From: Adiantum capillus-veneris
Lineage: Eukaryota; Streptophyta; Polypodiopsida; Polypodiales; Pteridaceae
DNA length: 62,000 bases
Reading direction: 5' to 3'
Assembly: GCA_014529385.2 (NCBI GenBank)
Contig: CM043944.1
Coordinates: 178,862,740-178,924,739, forward strand
Below are positions 48,681-58,403 of the stretch, piece after piece (positions within the stretch are counted from its first letter, which is position 1; each line of letters opens with the position of its first letter). The notes under the pieces are model-generated. The model saw nothing but the letters and a program-made list of their open reading frames with translations, did not search any database and had not been told where the DNA came from. Position numbers and translations under genes: made by a program.

Positions 48681-48848
48681 CGGGATACGAAGCCATTGAG
48701 GTTCCGAAGGACACGAAGCAGTTTGAGGTCTATGGTATGCGGCCTTCCATGGTTTGCCTCGATGCAGTCATGCGCGCATCACTGCATGCTCATGCAAGGT
48801 ACTGGCCATGGTTGCATGACATAGTCCAAAGTCAATTTCCCAGCAGGT
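48681..48848 (+). other. Exon-like fragment inside the inverted-repeat element
   Basis: Bounded by an AG (CGGTTAG) and a donor-like CAG/GTACGC. It encodes GYEAIEVPKDTKQFEVYGMR then PSMVCLDAVMRASLHAHARY and WPWLHDIVQSQFPSR. Composition looks like real protein. No family recognised. It may be a captured host exon. Confidence 0.35.
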
Positions 48849-49729
48849 ACGCAAAGTCTCTTTCACATTTCTGCTTTTTTATTTGTGTAAATTGTCACAA
48901 GTTGCATCGGCATGAGTATTTACTCATGCAAGTTCAAGAAGCCGGAAAGTCAGGTCGGTATAAGTTTGTAATACGGTATGCAGAATCTTTTGCATTTGTT
49001 TTGGTAAAGTTTTTGGAACATATCGCATCGCTATGTCATGCAGCAGCCGTGCGTACCCTTTACGACGGCAAATCACAAGCACGGCTTGTGACAATTACCG
49101 TAAGCGCCAAAATTTGATTGGTTTAAATATTGGAATCAAGAAAGGATTGAGAACCAACCGCCTTGCTCCGTAGCACGGGTTCACAAGTGGTTCCCTTTTT
49201 ATGCAAAAGTATAGCCAATCTGCCATGTTTTGTAATTTCAAGGAGATTAGCACATCCTACTGCTTGACTTGATGCAGGAGGCATGTTGTTCGGCATGGCC
49301 GACTCCTTGTCAATATTTCTAGCCATTGCCAAAGGATGCTTGTCACACACTCTTAGCTCATTTCAGTTGAAATTCCTCGACAAGGTTGATTCTTGTTGTC
49401 ATGCTCTCTGCCTATCAACAACCGCCTCAGTTGGCTATCAGAAAGGCTACAAGTTAGGCATCTTGCATTGAGACTCCCACGTTTTGCATATGCTATGAGC
49501 ATACAAACTTGGAAGGAAATTGGTAATCTGCTTGCAGGTTCTTTCATTACATGCCAGATAGATGTATATGATACAAGAGACGTATATATATACACGCGAC
49601 AACTCTCTCTCGTGTAGCAGACTAGGCTATGAGCCGTTATGGAACGAGTTCTTCTGCATCAAAATTTCAGGATGACTAGTTACAGCGGGATAACTAGGTG
49701 AGCCTGATTTTAAATTTGTTTTTTTTTCA

Positions 49730-51125
49730 TGTTTTCATTGGAAAACGTTGTCTGTTATGTAAAGCAAAGTGCTTTCACAAATTCACATGAAGCAAGGCTT
49801 CTCACGCGTGCCACGATACTGCCCATTCACTTGGCATCAAGGGCATTGGCACGCCAGTTTGGGAAAATGTTACATAGGGCACACAGCTTGGGTACACACT
49901 CTACAACCTTATGGAAATTTCCTCAGCCCAGCATGTTCTTCTTCTTCTCTCTCTCTCTCTCTCTCTCTGTTTAAGGGAATAATACACCAAGCTTATGATA
50001 CATATTCTGCTCGTGAGTCAGCTTGAGCCAAGGTGCTCTAACTCACAACTAGCACATGCTTAAGATGCTACTCAAATTAGTCTTCATCGGTTCGTCGATT
50101 GAACACTATTTTGCATAAGGGCTATGAGCCAAACAGGCTAAGCACCGATGTCCGGACAAGGGTAAGACCCAACTACTTGCATTCTTTGGGTGATTGTTTC
50201 CAAGATATACCCATGGACGTACACATCGACGTTAATGGACAAGGAAGAGTCTTGTCATTACCGATGTTTAGGGCGTCATTTTTGCACTACTTGTTTTCAG
50301 CGCGACACTCAAGTTGAGTTTTTGATAATCTTCAACTCACAGCAACTGATCTCTACAAGAAAGTCTAGATGTAGCAATCAGTTGTGATAGCATGGCTGAC
50401 CATAAGAGCTCGGCAGCTCACTTGTGTGGATCTCCTGCTCTCTCTATAGCACTACAGAGTGTCTATGGACATACTGTTTTGGGGTAAGACCCGGCGGGTG
50501 ATTGCTACATCACCCCATAGGCATTAAGGATCACAATTTGATCTGCATTGAGTATCACCGTTGATCTCTCCCAGTTATACTTTCAAGGAAATAATTCCAC
50601 AATCTACCACACGGTAGCAGACGAAAACACTTTTCAAGTTGATTCCAATCAACCTGTACACGGTTGACTATGTTGGTTACAGTTATCTGCTAGTTGAGAA
50701 GTTTCTACAAAGAGTCTTATCAAGGGGTTTGACTACGTAGATTCTAATCCAAGAGCTTGGATTGCAAAGGCAACACCCAGGCTTCCCAGTGCAATGATGT
50801 TTGTTTTTTTAGGTAGGGGACATGCTCCTCTCCGTTTGAATACGGGGAAGTGAACATTACGTTCAAATCTCCAGGTATGCATCTATCGATTTGGTGTTAT
50901 TCCATTTTTAGTATGCTTTGCTTGGTTTTTCAAGACATATAAGTACGCTTGAATGTTACAGAGTCATGCCAAGGGCATGTCGGCACAAGGTATTTTGGGC
51001 CAAGTATCCAATCTATCTTTCTGCCTTATGCTGTTACGAACCTACTTGTAGGGTTCAATTTGGCACATGTTGTCACATGGGAACAACATGGTCTAGGAAC
51101 TCAAAGAGTTCGGTTTAGCCAGTGT
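49730..51125. repeat. Right arm of the long inverted repeat
   Basis: Reverse-complement match of the left arm, with insertions including a (TC)11 tract at 49949-49970. The outer end reads GGTTTAGCCAGTG. Confidence 0.75.
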
Positions 51126-51876
51126 GGAGCAATGAATGAGGGTCCCTCTCACTCCCATCGTAGAGTGTTTACAGTTACCTCCACCCACAAGTACATCTTG
51201 TACTTGAAGGATGTTCTTTTTTACACATCCTTATATGAGACATATTCCACATGTGGAGAATATGAGTCTCTGGACTGACACTGGCGCCATTATGTCAATT
51301 ATGTGTCACGACAAAGTCCCTAGGTGCTGATCACATCTGTTTTCTAGACCATTTTAGCACGACGTATCAAGAGCAATTTCGGGGCCAGAAATTGTCGGAT
51401 ACTTAGAATGACTTGTTAAGATACAAGTACTGCTAAACAACATTACAGATGGTTGTTTATACATATAGCAAGGCTATAAGCTGTTAATGAAAAAGTTTCA
51501 TTGTTTGTATCTAGAAGTGATCAATGTTTCACCTTTTATTGTGATTCAGACGTTTCAGCAAGGTTTGCAAAAGATTGAAACTAAAAGTATTTAGTTTCTT
51601 TTCAGAACTATTTACATTGCTTTTATTGCATGCTAGGCGCATCACATTTGCCATACGTATTGGCAAGCATCATTATGGATACACAGGTTCGGTTGGTTTT
51701 TGCTAAATGCATGCACACTAGGTGTTATGGGCCCTACTGTTTAGCAAGGGCTGATTTGGAACGGCATGCATATTCCACAGATTGTTGCTTATGAAGCATT
51801 TTGCACTCTATGTGCACTATCTCTCTGAGATGACTTTTGGATCCATTAAATCACCAACAGAGGTCATGGCTCGGTT
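51126..51876. other. No gene recognised
   Basis: About 750 bp between the inverted-repeat element and the head-to-head LTRs. A short frame TSTHKYILYLKDVLFYTS near 51180 faintly recalls the copia LKDVLYVPSL motif but is too short to call. Confidence 0.3.
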
Positions 51877-52202
51877 GTGTAAGAAACTAGGCAACTAGGC
51901 TCCCTTGGATCCTCCTCCCAACCTCCCTTTATAGGTGGGCTCCTAGCCCCTTGCCCTAGATGGATCCCCTGTCCACACTGCCTAGCCCGACCCTTGGCCG
52001 TAGTCCTTGCCTAGCCTAGTTCTTAGGGTACAGGACCCGTGTCCTGACATTATTTACTAGGCTAGGCAAGGACTACGGCCAAGGGCCAGGATAGGCAATG
52101 TGGACAGGGGCCGATCCGTCTAGGGCAAGGGGCTAGGAGCCCACCTATAAAGGGAGGTTGGGAGGAGGATCCACGAGAGCCTAGTTGCCTAGTTTCTTAC
52201 AC
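51877..52202. repeat. Head-to-head LTR pair forming a ~145-bp palindrome
   Basis: Left arm 51877-52020 is the reverse complement of right arm 52057-52202 at about 90 percent, with a 36-bp spacer that holds its own small hairpin (AGGAC...GTCCT). The right arm has a TATA-like CTATAAAGGG at 52145, ends TTTCTTACAC, and is followed at once by a tRNA-Met-type PBS. So it is a short LTR, and the left arm is an inverted second copy. Confidence 0.8.
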
Positions 52203-52267
52203 TGGTATCAGAGCTCAGGGAAGGAGAGCTATGGAGGAAGGGGGCCTTGCATGGCTTGTGCATCTGT

Positions 52268-52361
<94 letters not shown>

Positions 52362-52880
52362 CGAAGCAGAAGGCAATCTCTCTCTTGCGAGTTATGGAGG
52401 GCGTGGCTCTCACATTTGGGGAGCTTTTTGCATGTCTTCCATGCGGAGGACAAAGGACAGGCATGGCCAAGGGCCTTGGGAAGAAGAAGGAAGGCCGTGG
52501 AGTTCTTGGCTTGGACTTGCATGCTACATGCAAACCGGGGTTGGAATTCACGGTGTGTGAAGAGGTGCTCGACAAGGCTGAGAAGAGAGCTGAATTCGGC
52601 CTCCACCAAATCAATCCAGGGCGAGCTCAGTAGGGTCGAAAGGCCATAAGGAGGAACTCCCGACACAGGGCCGGGGATGGGCGAGCTCTGCAGGGGATGC
52701 AATGCCCTCCTCCATGCAGTCGGTGCATCAGTTTCGCAATCGCTCACAGTAAGTGACTTTATAAAGAAAATTTTTTCGTTATTTTTTTTTAGGGCACCCA
52801 CTCCATGTTAAGTGGCAAGATCCATGCGAAGTGCCAGGAGCAACCGGTTGTGGGCACACACCCTTCACGATTCTAGGATC
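52203..52880 (+). mobile_element. Internal part of a short LTR (TRIM-like) element
   Basis: Begins with PBS TGGTATCAGAGC (52203-52214). It contains a (TC)n tract (52274-52358) and no gag-pol motif. From 52499 to 52878 it matches 48246-48672. The shared sequence ends at CTAGGATCT. The far LTR is missing. Frames through it are TC-repeat artefacts or short. Confidence 0.65.
52274..52358. repeat. (TC)n microsatellite
   Basis: 85 bp of pure TC repeats inside the TRIM-like element. Confidence 0.95.
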
Positions 52881-53290
52881 TGCTTTTGCTCTTCCAAGGA
52901 CTTAGAGTAGATGATGATATCATCAAAGAACACTCTAGTGAATTTGAGGTAGGGTCTAAATATTTTCTCCATTAAATGATTGAACGTGGCTGGTGCATTA
53001 GTCAAGCCAAAAAGGCATGACTAGATATTCAAAAAGACCAAACGTTGTACAAAACGTAGTCTTTACGATATCTTCATTCACTATCCTTATTTGATGATAG
53101 CCACTTTTAAGGTCTATCCTACTGAAGTAGGTCAAACCTTGTAGCTTATCAAACAGATCTTCTACCCATGGTACGAGAAAATTGTTTTTGATAGTGATAT
53201 GGTTTAGTGCTTGATAGTCCGGACACATGCGGTATGTACCATCTTTCTTTTGCACTAAATGGACTGGAGTACTCAGGTTAGCTCAAATGT
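52880..53290 (-). pseudogene. Gypsy reverse transcriptase fragment
   Basis: Minus strand reads [46 protein letters not shown] and, after a frameshift, TNAPATF-like sequence and [15 protein letters not shown] (xxDD box as FFDD). This is the RT palm of a chromovirus-type gypsy, related to element 4. Both sides are cut. Confidence 0.85.
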
Positions 53291-54145
53291 TTTTTGAGGA
53301 TCATTCCAAGGGATGATCAATTTTCTCATTCCATATTGGATCTGTTGATATCTTGGCTCGTTGGCTTCCCAAAAAACTCTAATCCAATAGGAAGTCTCAT
53401 TCTAGATTAGAGATCTTGATATTTTGATGTAGTAAAATTAACATGTGTCTTGATACACTAAAATTACATACCCAAGAAATCTAAACCAATTAGGAATATT
53501 CAGTGGGTGGCACATCACAATACAACACAAATGATCACCTATGCATGTTATACAAGACATAAAAACATAAAATGATCACCCCCGTAAAGAACCACAAGGG
53601 TCCGGAACATATGTAAAAACAACACTTTTCAAACATTCAGTACTCCCCTTGCAAATAACCATAAGGGGCTAGGGCCATGAGTATGTGCAAGCATTCTCAA
53701 ACATCATTTCCCACTACTCCACCCAGAGTAAAATCACCAATCATTGATATCGCTATTAAAACCACAATCAAAAAATTCAAATCGAAACCAATATAAGTTC
53801 AAAGCAAATACCATCCATTTCAAACAAATTCCAAACAGATTTTAGAGAATTGTTGAAAAATCATTCTCGACATTAATTACACTCAAAAAATGATTGTGCT
53901 TCCGTTCTGAAAAACTAGGGTTATATTTCTTTCATAAGGTTATAGATGACCGTAGCACGGTCCACAAGCACTTGAATAGTCAAAACAAGCCTTGACAAAG
54001 TGTTGTCATGTAACGGTGATGGTAGTCCCAAGACATAGAAACCACACTGAACCTCCAAGATTACTGGATCGAGAAGAGACACTTGGTGAGAGATGTCCAA
54101 AAATTTCAAGTCATCATTTTTATTACCATATACATGTGGTAGTGA
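53291..54145. other. No gene recognised
   Basis: A+T-rich. One minus-strand frame (53921-54169) encodes a hydrophobic peptide (VSLLDPVILEVQCGFYVLGL) of unknown origin. Two similar phrases (CCCCGTAAAGAACCACAAGGG, CCCCTTGCAAATAACCATAAGGG) near 53580 and 53645 suggest an old duplication. Confidence 0.3.
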
Positions 54146-54349
54146 TGTGTGTGAACACACTAGGACCACCGGGGGGCATTTTTCCCCTCTTTATGAGGTT
54201 TTTCCCCCCGTGCATTATATATATGCCCATAACTCTAAGGCTATCTATCTTTCCATTGCATACTAAGTAATACACTCTCTATTGTGTGCCTTGAGCTTCC
54301 TTCGTCTTCTCCAAGCTGTGTGTGTTTTCTTGCAACCGTAATTCCAACA
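54146..54349 (+). repeat. Orphan short LTR
   Basis: Starts TGTGTGAACACAC, has a TATA box (CATTATATATATG at about 54204-54216), ends TTCCAACA. It is followed by a tRNA-Met-type PBS at 54352, so this is a 5' LTR on the plus strand. No matching 3' LTR seen in the window. Confidence 0.7.
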
Positions 54350-54351
54350 AT

Positions 54352-54363
54352 TGGTATCAGAGC
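54352..54363 (+). other. Primer-binding site after the orphan LTR
   Basis: TGGTATCAGAGC, two bases after the LTR end. The internal sequence after it (about 54364-54540) has no gag motif. Confidence 0.9.
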
Positions 54364-54540
54364 AGGTTGCATCCTCTTGGGCCTAGTCGCCAATAGTTTC
54401 CGCACACGCATGCTTGCTTTCTTGGGTTTCAATGAGCTTTAGCGAGCGTTTGCAGGTCGACAAACTTTTTGATTGGGGTTCATTTCGGCCTTTGTTTCCA
54501 CTGCAAGCAGGTCTTGAGGAATCTCAGTCATCAAGCGAGT

Positions 54541-56390
54541 ACTTCTGAGCAAACAAGAAAGCGAGAGAGCACATACAATGAGAAAGACTAAATCAAGACC
54601 TCAATAACTACTCTGTAGAGGATAGTGTAGCAAAGTAAATATGTTGCCTATTAAATAGTCTCAAACAAAAGTACCATACTCTTAATTTAATGTGTGCACA
54701 TGCACCTTGATACATAGTTACAAACACATATGCAAAATGTGCTAGCAAGCATTAACACTAAATCCAAGAACCTCATTATAAAACTAACTCTAAAAACTTG
54801 TGCTTACTCCTATAAACACTTTAGGCCACATCTCATATCGACCATAGCCGACAACAAAATAGCCTACAATGTAAAAATCTTACAACCTGAGACACTTCAA
54901 GTATTGCTATACATTTCGTCGTGCTCCACCCAAGCTTTGAAAGAGCTCCATCTTGGTGAAGGGTTCTTGGAGCATGTCCTCAGGGGCTTGAGAGTTCAAA
55001 ACTAAAGTTTGGAGAAACGCATAGTAGATATTCTTGCATGGCACATAAGGCAACCTCTTGGAAGCTCTCTTTTGAAATTCTTTGCACCAGGTACATCATG
55101 GAAAATTAAACATCTTCATAGAGTATGTAACTCCCTTTGCCCTTTATCCCTCTATGCCAAACTGGAAAACATGTAATAACCTCTTTAATTAACTCAATTG
55201 AAATGTAGTTGCCCAAATCAACTCTAATCTAATACTGTCTTGTTAGCTTTGATCTTGCCCCTTAAGAATCTTTCCGGGTGTGTGTGCTGCTTATATTGCA
55301 AAACGATACATAACCCTTCATGACCCCCAAGGGTTTTGACCTAGATGCTATGTATTTTCAATTGTGACCCCAAAAACATGGTGCTACAACCCCATGCTTA
55401 ATATCATGTGAGTCAACATGAATGAATCATCCACATCTATCTATTCAATTTTGTAGAGTCCAAAAACATGTCATCTTATGTCGTCGTTCAATTCTTCTAA
55501 TCGTCCATACCATCTTTTCAACCTTTACCTTCAGCCAATATTCTATTAATCCTATGTGCAAATGCATACGATGTCATGCTATGGCACGTACATAGTGAGA
55601 ACGCATGCTACAAGATCCATCTTGTACCTTTTTAGATACATAGTTATATTTTCTATAATGTACATATGCATATGTAAGTATAAAAATAAGCTTTCTATCT
55701 CATCCTATTATTTATCTCAAGGATAACGTATTTTACTTTACCACCAAAAAGTACTATGGGAAAAGCGTCAATAGCTCCGCCTCTTTAACTTGGGGCAAAA
55801 AGCATTGATTATTTCTTTGTACCATCTCATTATTATCTCACACCCTATCTAGATCCTATATCTAGGGTAATTTTCAATCTATATATATTTTTCATATTTT
55901 TCTAATATTTTGTTTTAAATATCTACTAGGAGGGAATCAAATTTTAGTGGGACACTAGGTGGCATGATTTCAAAGATACACTTATTTTAATGCATTATTG
56001 CAAGTATGATTACAAAAATTTATCAAGGAGAAGGAGCAATGTCATGCTTTCATATGGCATGAGGTGTCCATTGGAATCAAATAAAAGTCTAGGCTAAGGG
56101 GACCACAAGAAGACTTTTGCTGCCAAAACTGTACCCTATTTTGATGATTTTTTTACACAAGGTTCCAACCCGAATTGGAAAATGCATATAAAACGGAAGT
56201 CGTAGATAATGAGCTGAAGTTTCTGTCCATATTTTTACTTTTATATTTGGAGCCACGGTTGAGGAGATATGATCAAAATACTGGACCCCAGTCTACCCAC
56301 ATCATGCAAGGGCAACTCATTTCCAACTTTTCTAATTTCTGTTCACACTGGTTCCTCTCTTCTTGTGTAAACCCTTGGGGGTTCCCTTCA
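54541..56390. other. No gene recognised
   Basis: About 1.85 kb of A+T-rich sequence with only short frames. From about 56050 the sequence looks like an LTR U3 or promoter region leading to the TATA box at 56393. Confidence 0.4.
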
Positions 56391-56400
56391 CCTATAAAAG
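56391..56400 (+). promoter_or_regulatory. TATA box upstream of the tandem small ORFs
   Basis: CCTATAAAAG in a setting typical of plant promoters or LTRs, with a pyrimidine-rich, probably untranslated leader up to 56965. Splice-like sites (CTACAG/GTAGATC near 56837) may remove part of the leader. Whether this belongs to a gene or to an element LTR is open. Confidence 0.5.
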
Positions 56401-56965
56401 GGGAACTCTTCTTCCTTGAAAACCACCCAAGCATTCAAGCCATTGATGAGAGGAATTCATGAGGGAGTGAGTAGTAATACCAAATTGTACTTAGCCATTA
56501 ACATAGGCCTAAGCCTACACTTTCTCCTAGAGAAAGACTAGCCATTCTTGCATGCTATCCTTGGAAGATCAACTCTAATCAAAGAAGGTCGTGGACTTGG
56601 CGTATCAATCAAAGTTAAATTCTCCCCTCTTCTTCTCTCTCCATCAATAATGGTGCCGAAGGGTTTGTCAAGTAAGATGTGTTCTACATTGATGTTTTCT
56701 TGATTTCTTGTTGTTTTCTTTTTCATATCTAATCCAGCATATATATATATATTTAATCTCATCTCCTTAACCAAACCTATCTCTCTCTCTCTTAGTAATT
56801 CGTCTTCTCTACAAATTTTAGGTTCTTCTTGCTACAGGTAGATCTCTCCCCGCAGTATCCTTATTGCCTACGGGCAAGAATAGGGCTTGGGAGGGAAACT
56901 CTCTTCTCTTTTCTTCCCTTATCTTCTCTCATATCTCCATTTTACACATACTAGAGTTATCGTAG

Positions 56966-57184
56966 ATGAATAATCCACATGATGATAATTTGTATCGCTT
57001 TCACTCTGTACGATCTATTAGAATTAACGTATGGATTAGCCGTAAAATACACTTTCAACAACGTATAGTGTTTCTCTTTGGCCCAGAAAGGCTGAATGAA
57101 ATACTTCTATCACCGGATCCCATTATACTACCTCTCATAGACTATAACTTTTCTTTTGACGTAAGCGTAGTTATCTTGCTATGA
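56966..57184 (+). CDS. Small unknown protein, first of a tandem pair
   Basis: 72 codons from the first ATG after a long pyrimidine-rich leader. Contains VWISRKIHFQQRIVFLFGPE, RLNEILLSPDPIILPLIDYN and a hydrophobic C-terminus (DVSVVILL). Its stop TGA overlaps the ATG of the next frame (ATGA at 57181-57184). The two proteins are alike: from LFG to the end about 14 of 33 aligned residues are identical (F-G-x-x-R-L-N-x-I, S, P, I-L, I, Y, S, D-V). No known family. It could be the N-terminal product of a retroelement, or a gene remnant. Confidence 0.45.
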   Translation: MNNPHDDNLYRFHSVRSIRINVWISRKIHFQQRIVFLFGPERLNEILLSPDPIILPLIDYNFSFDVSVVILL

Positions 57185-57393
57185 ACCAAGAGGATTTGTA
57201 CACACAATTAATCCCAATCACTAGACAAAATATATATATTATGGTAAGCACAAAACTACAATTCCAAAAAACAATTCGTAGTCTATTTGGTCAGCCAAGA
57301 TTGAATGCCATTAACTCATCTATTAACCCTTTCATATTATCCATGATACGATATGACCATAGCCTTGATGTTTTCATCTTTGTGTTGTTTTGA
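57181..57393 (+). CDS. Small unknown protein, second of a tandem pair
   Basis: 70 codons beginning inside the stop of the first. Contains VSTKLQFQKTIRSLFGQPRL and SSINPFILSMIRYDHSLDVF, aligned with the first protein along most of its length. An ATGA overlap and paralogy of neighbours imply a tandem duplication of one unit. In a plant mRNA the second frame would need reinitiation or a separate transcript. Alternatively both are exons of a longer gene. Function unknown. Confidence 0.45.
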   Translation: MNQEDLYTQLIPITRQNIYIMVSTKLQFQKTIRSLFGQPRLNAINSSINPFILSMIRYDHSLDVFIFVLF

Positions 57394-57647
57394 CACTCTC
57401 TTTTGTGTTCTTTCTTTGTGTGTGTGAGTGCAAGAGAGAAAGAGTGGGGCTTCTTTGATTGCACTTCTTTCCAAACTCTAGTCTTCATGGCATCTATGGT
57501 TTAACTCTTTCATATAGTTTTGGAGTTCTCTCACAAACTCTCACAGCCAAAAGCCCGGTGCTTTCCTGGAAAGACCGCAAATTTCTCGACAACGCTCTCC
57601 CACCAATGGGTTCAATGATCGTAACAAACTCATGTCTATGGCTATTC

Positions 57648-58343
57648 TGTTAGGAAATAAGACGTAGCTGAATAGAAAATTGAGTAGATTACTTAATGGA
57701 GAGAGACGAGATTATAGAGTAGAGAGAGAGAGAGAGTACACACGATATACGTGGTTCATCCAATGTGGGCTACGTCCACGAGAGAGCAGCCACTCAATGG
57801 CTTTAGTACTTCAAAACAAGAAGTAGTTTAGAAAGGGATTATACCCTTAATGGAGCTCCCGCCTTGCTTCACTCTCACCACCTCACACCCACCTTGTTGC
57901 ATCAACTTCACACTATGAAATGTGTGTAGAAATGGCCTCCTTTTATAGGCCAAAAGGGTTGCCCTCTCTTATGAGAGGCAGCCATGTGTAGTCGCCCTTG
58001 TGTGAATAAGTCCAAATCGGACCCTCCAATCCACCCATGTGTGGCCGCCCTTGTGTAGACAAATCCCCTTTTGAATTTGGCCACCGGCCATTGACTACCA
58101 GCCAACCGACCAGTTCCCGGCCGCCGTCTGGCCATAATATTCCGGCGAAGCAAAAAAAAAGTCTCGGGGGCCTCCGCCCCCAAGGCCCCTAAAGTTGCCC
58201 CTGATTCTTGGCCGTGAAAATTTTGGTTTCCGGTGAGTGATTTTCCTTCACACACGATGGCTTCTCCTCATAATGGGGGCCTTACAAATGTGCGCTTTTA
58301 CCACAAAAAATTACAAGGGGTAAATCAGGCTCCATACTTATCA
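57648..58343 (-). repeat. 3' LTR of the copia element
   Basis: Plus-strand left edge TGTTAGGAAATAAG and right edge CATACTTATCA give TG...CA ends. Minus strand carries TATA (GCCTATAAAAGGAGG, about 57938-57952). About 696 bp, longer than usual for copia. It contains a short (GA)n and a duplicated phrase near 57993 and 58039 (CATGTGTRGYCGCCCTTGTG). Confidence 0.8.
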
Positions 58344-58345
58344 AT

Positions 58346-58357
58346 ATCCCACTTGGA
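58346..58357 (-). other. Polypurine tract of the copia element
   Basis: Minus strand TCCAAGTGGGAT directly precedes the LTR, the standard copia form. Confidence 0.8.
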
Positions 58358-58403
58358 GACTGATCTCCAAACCAAACCTATGACTGCTTTCCATCCTGGC
58401 TTC

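Larger units (their letters stand above)
44817..51125. mobile_element. Element with long terminal inverted repeats
   Basis: Sequence from 44817 rightwards matches the reverse complement of sequence from about 51125 leftwards over more than 1 kb, at about 80 percent by eye with indels. Checked landmarks: CACTGGCTAAACC (44817) with GGTTTAGCCAGTG (51113); CTTTGGGTCGACATGCCCTTG; CTATGGGGTGATGTAGCAAT (45326) with its complement at 50501; TGTCCATAGA; AGTGTTCAAT. Ends open CACTG, as in CACTA-type elements, but the repeats are far longer than usual there. I found no convincing target-site duplication. No transposase frame seen; it may be a foldback or Mutator-like non-autonomous element. Confidence 0.7.

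Noticed and set aside
44817-51125. Firm assignment to CACTA or Mutator superfamily
   Set aside because: The CACTG ends suggest the first and the long arms the second, but I found no target-site duplication and no transposase.
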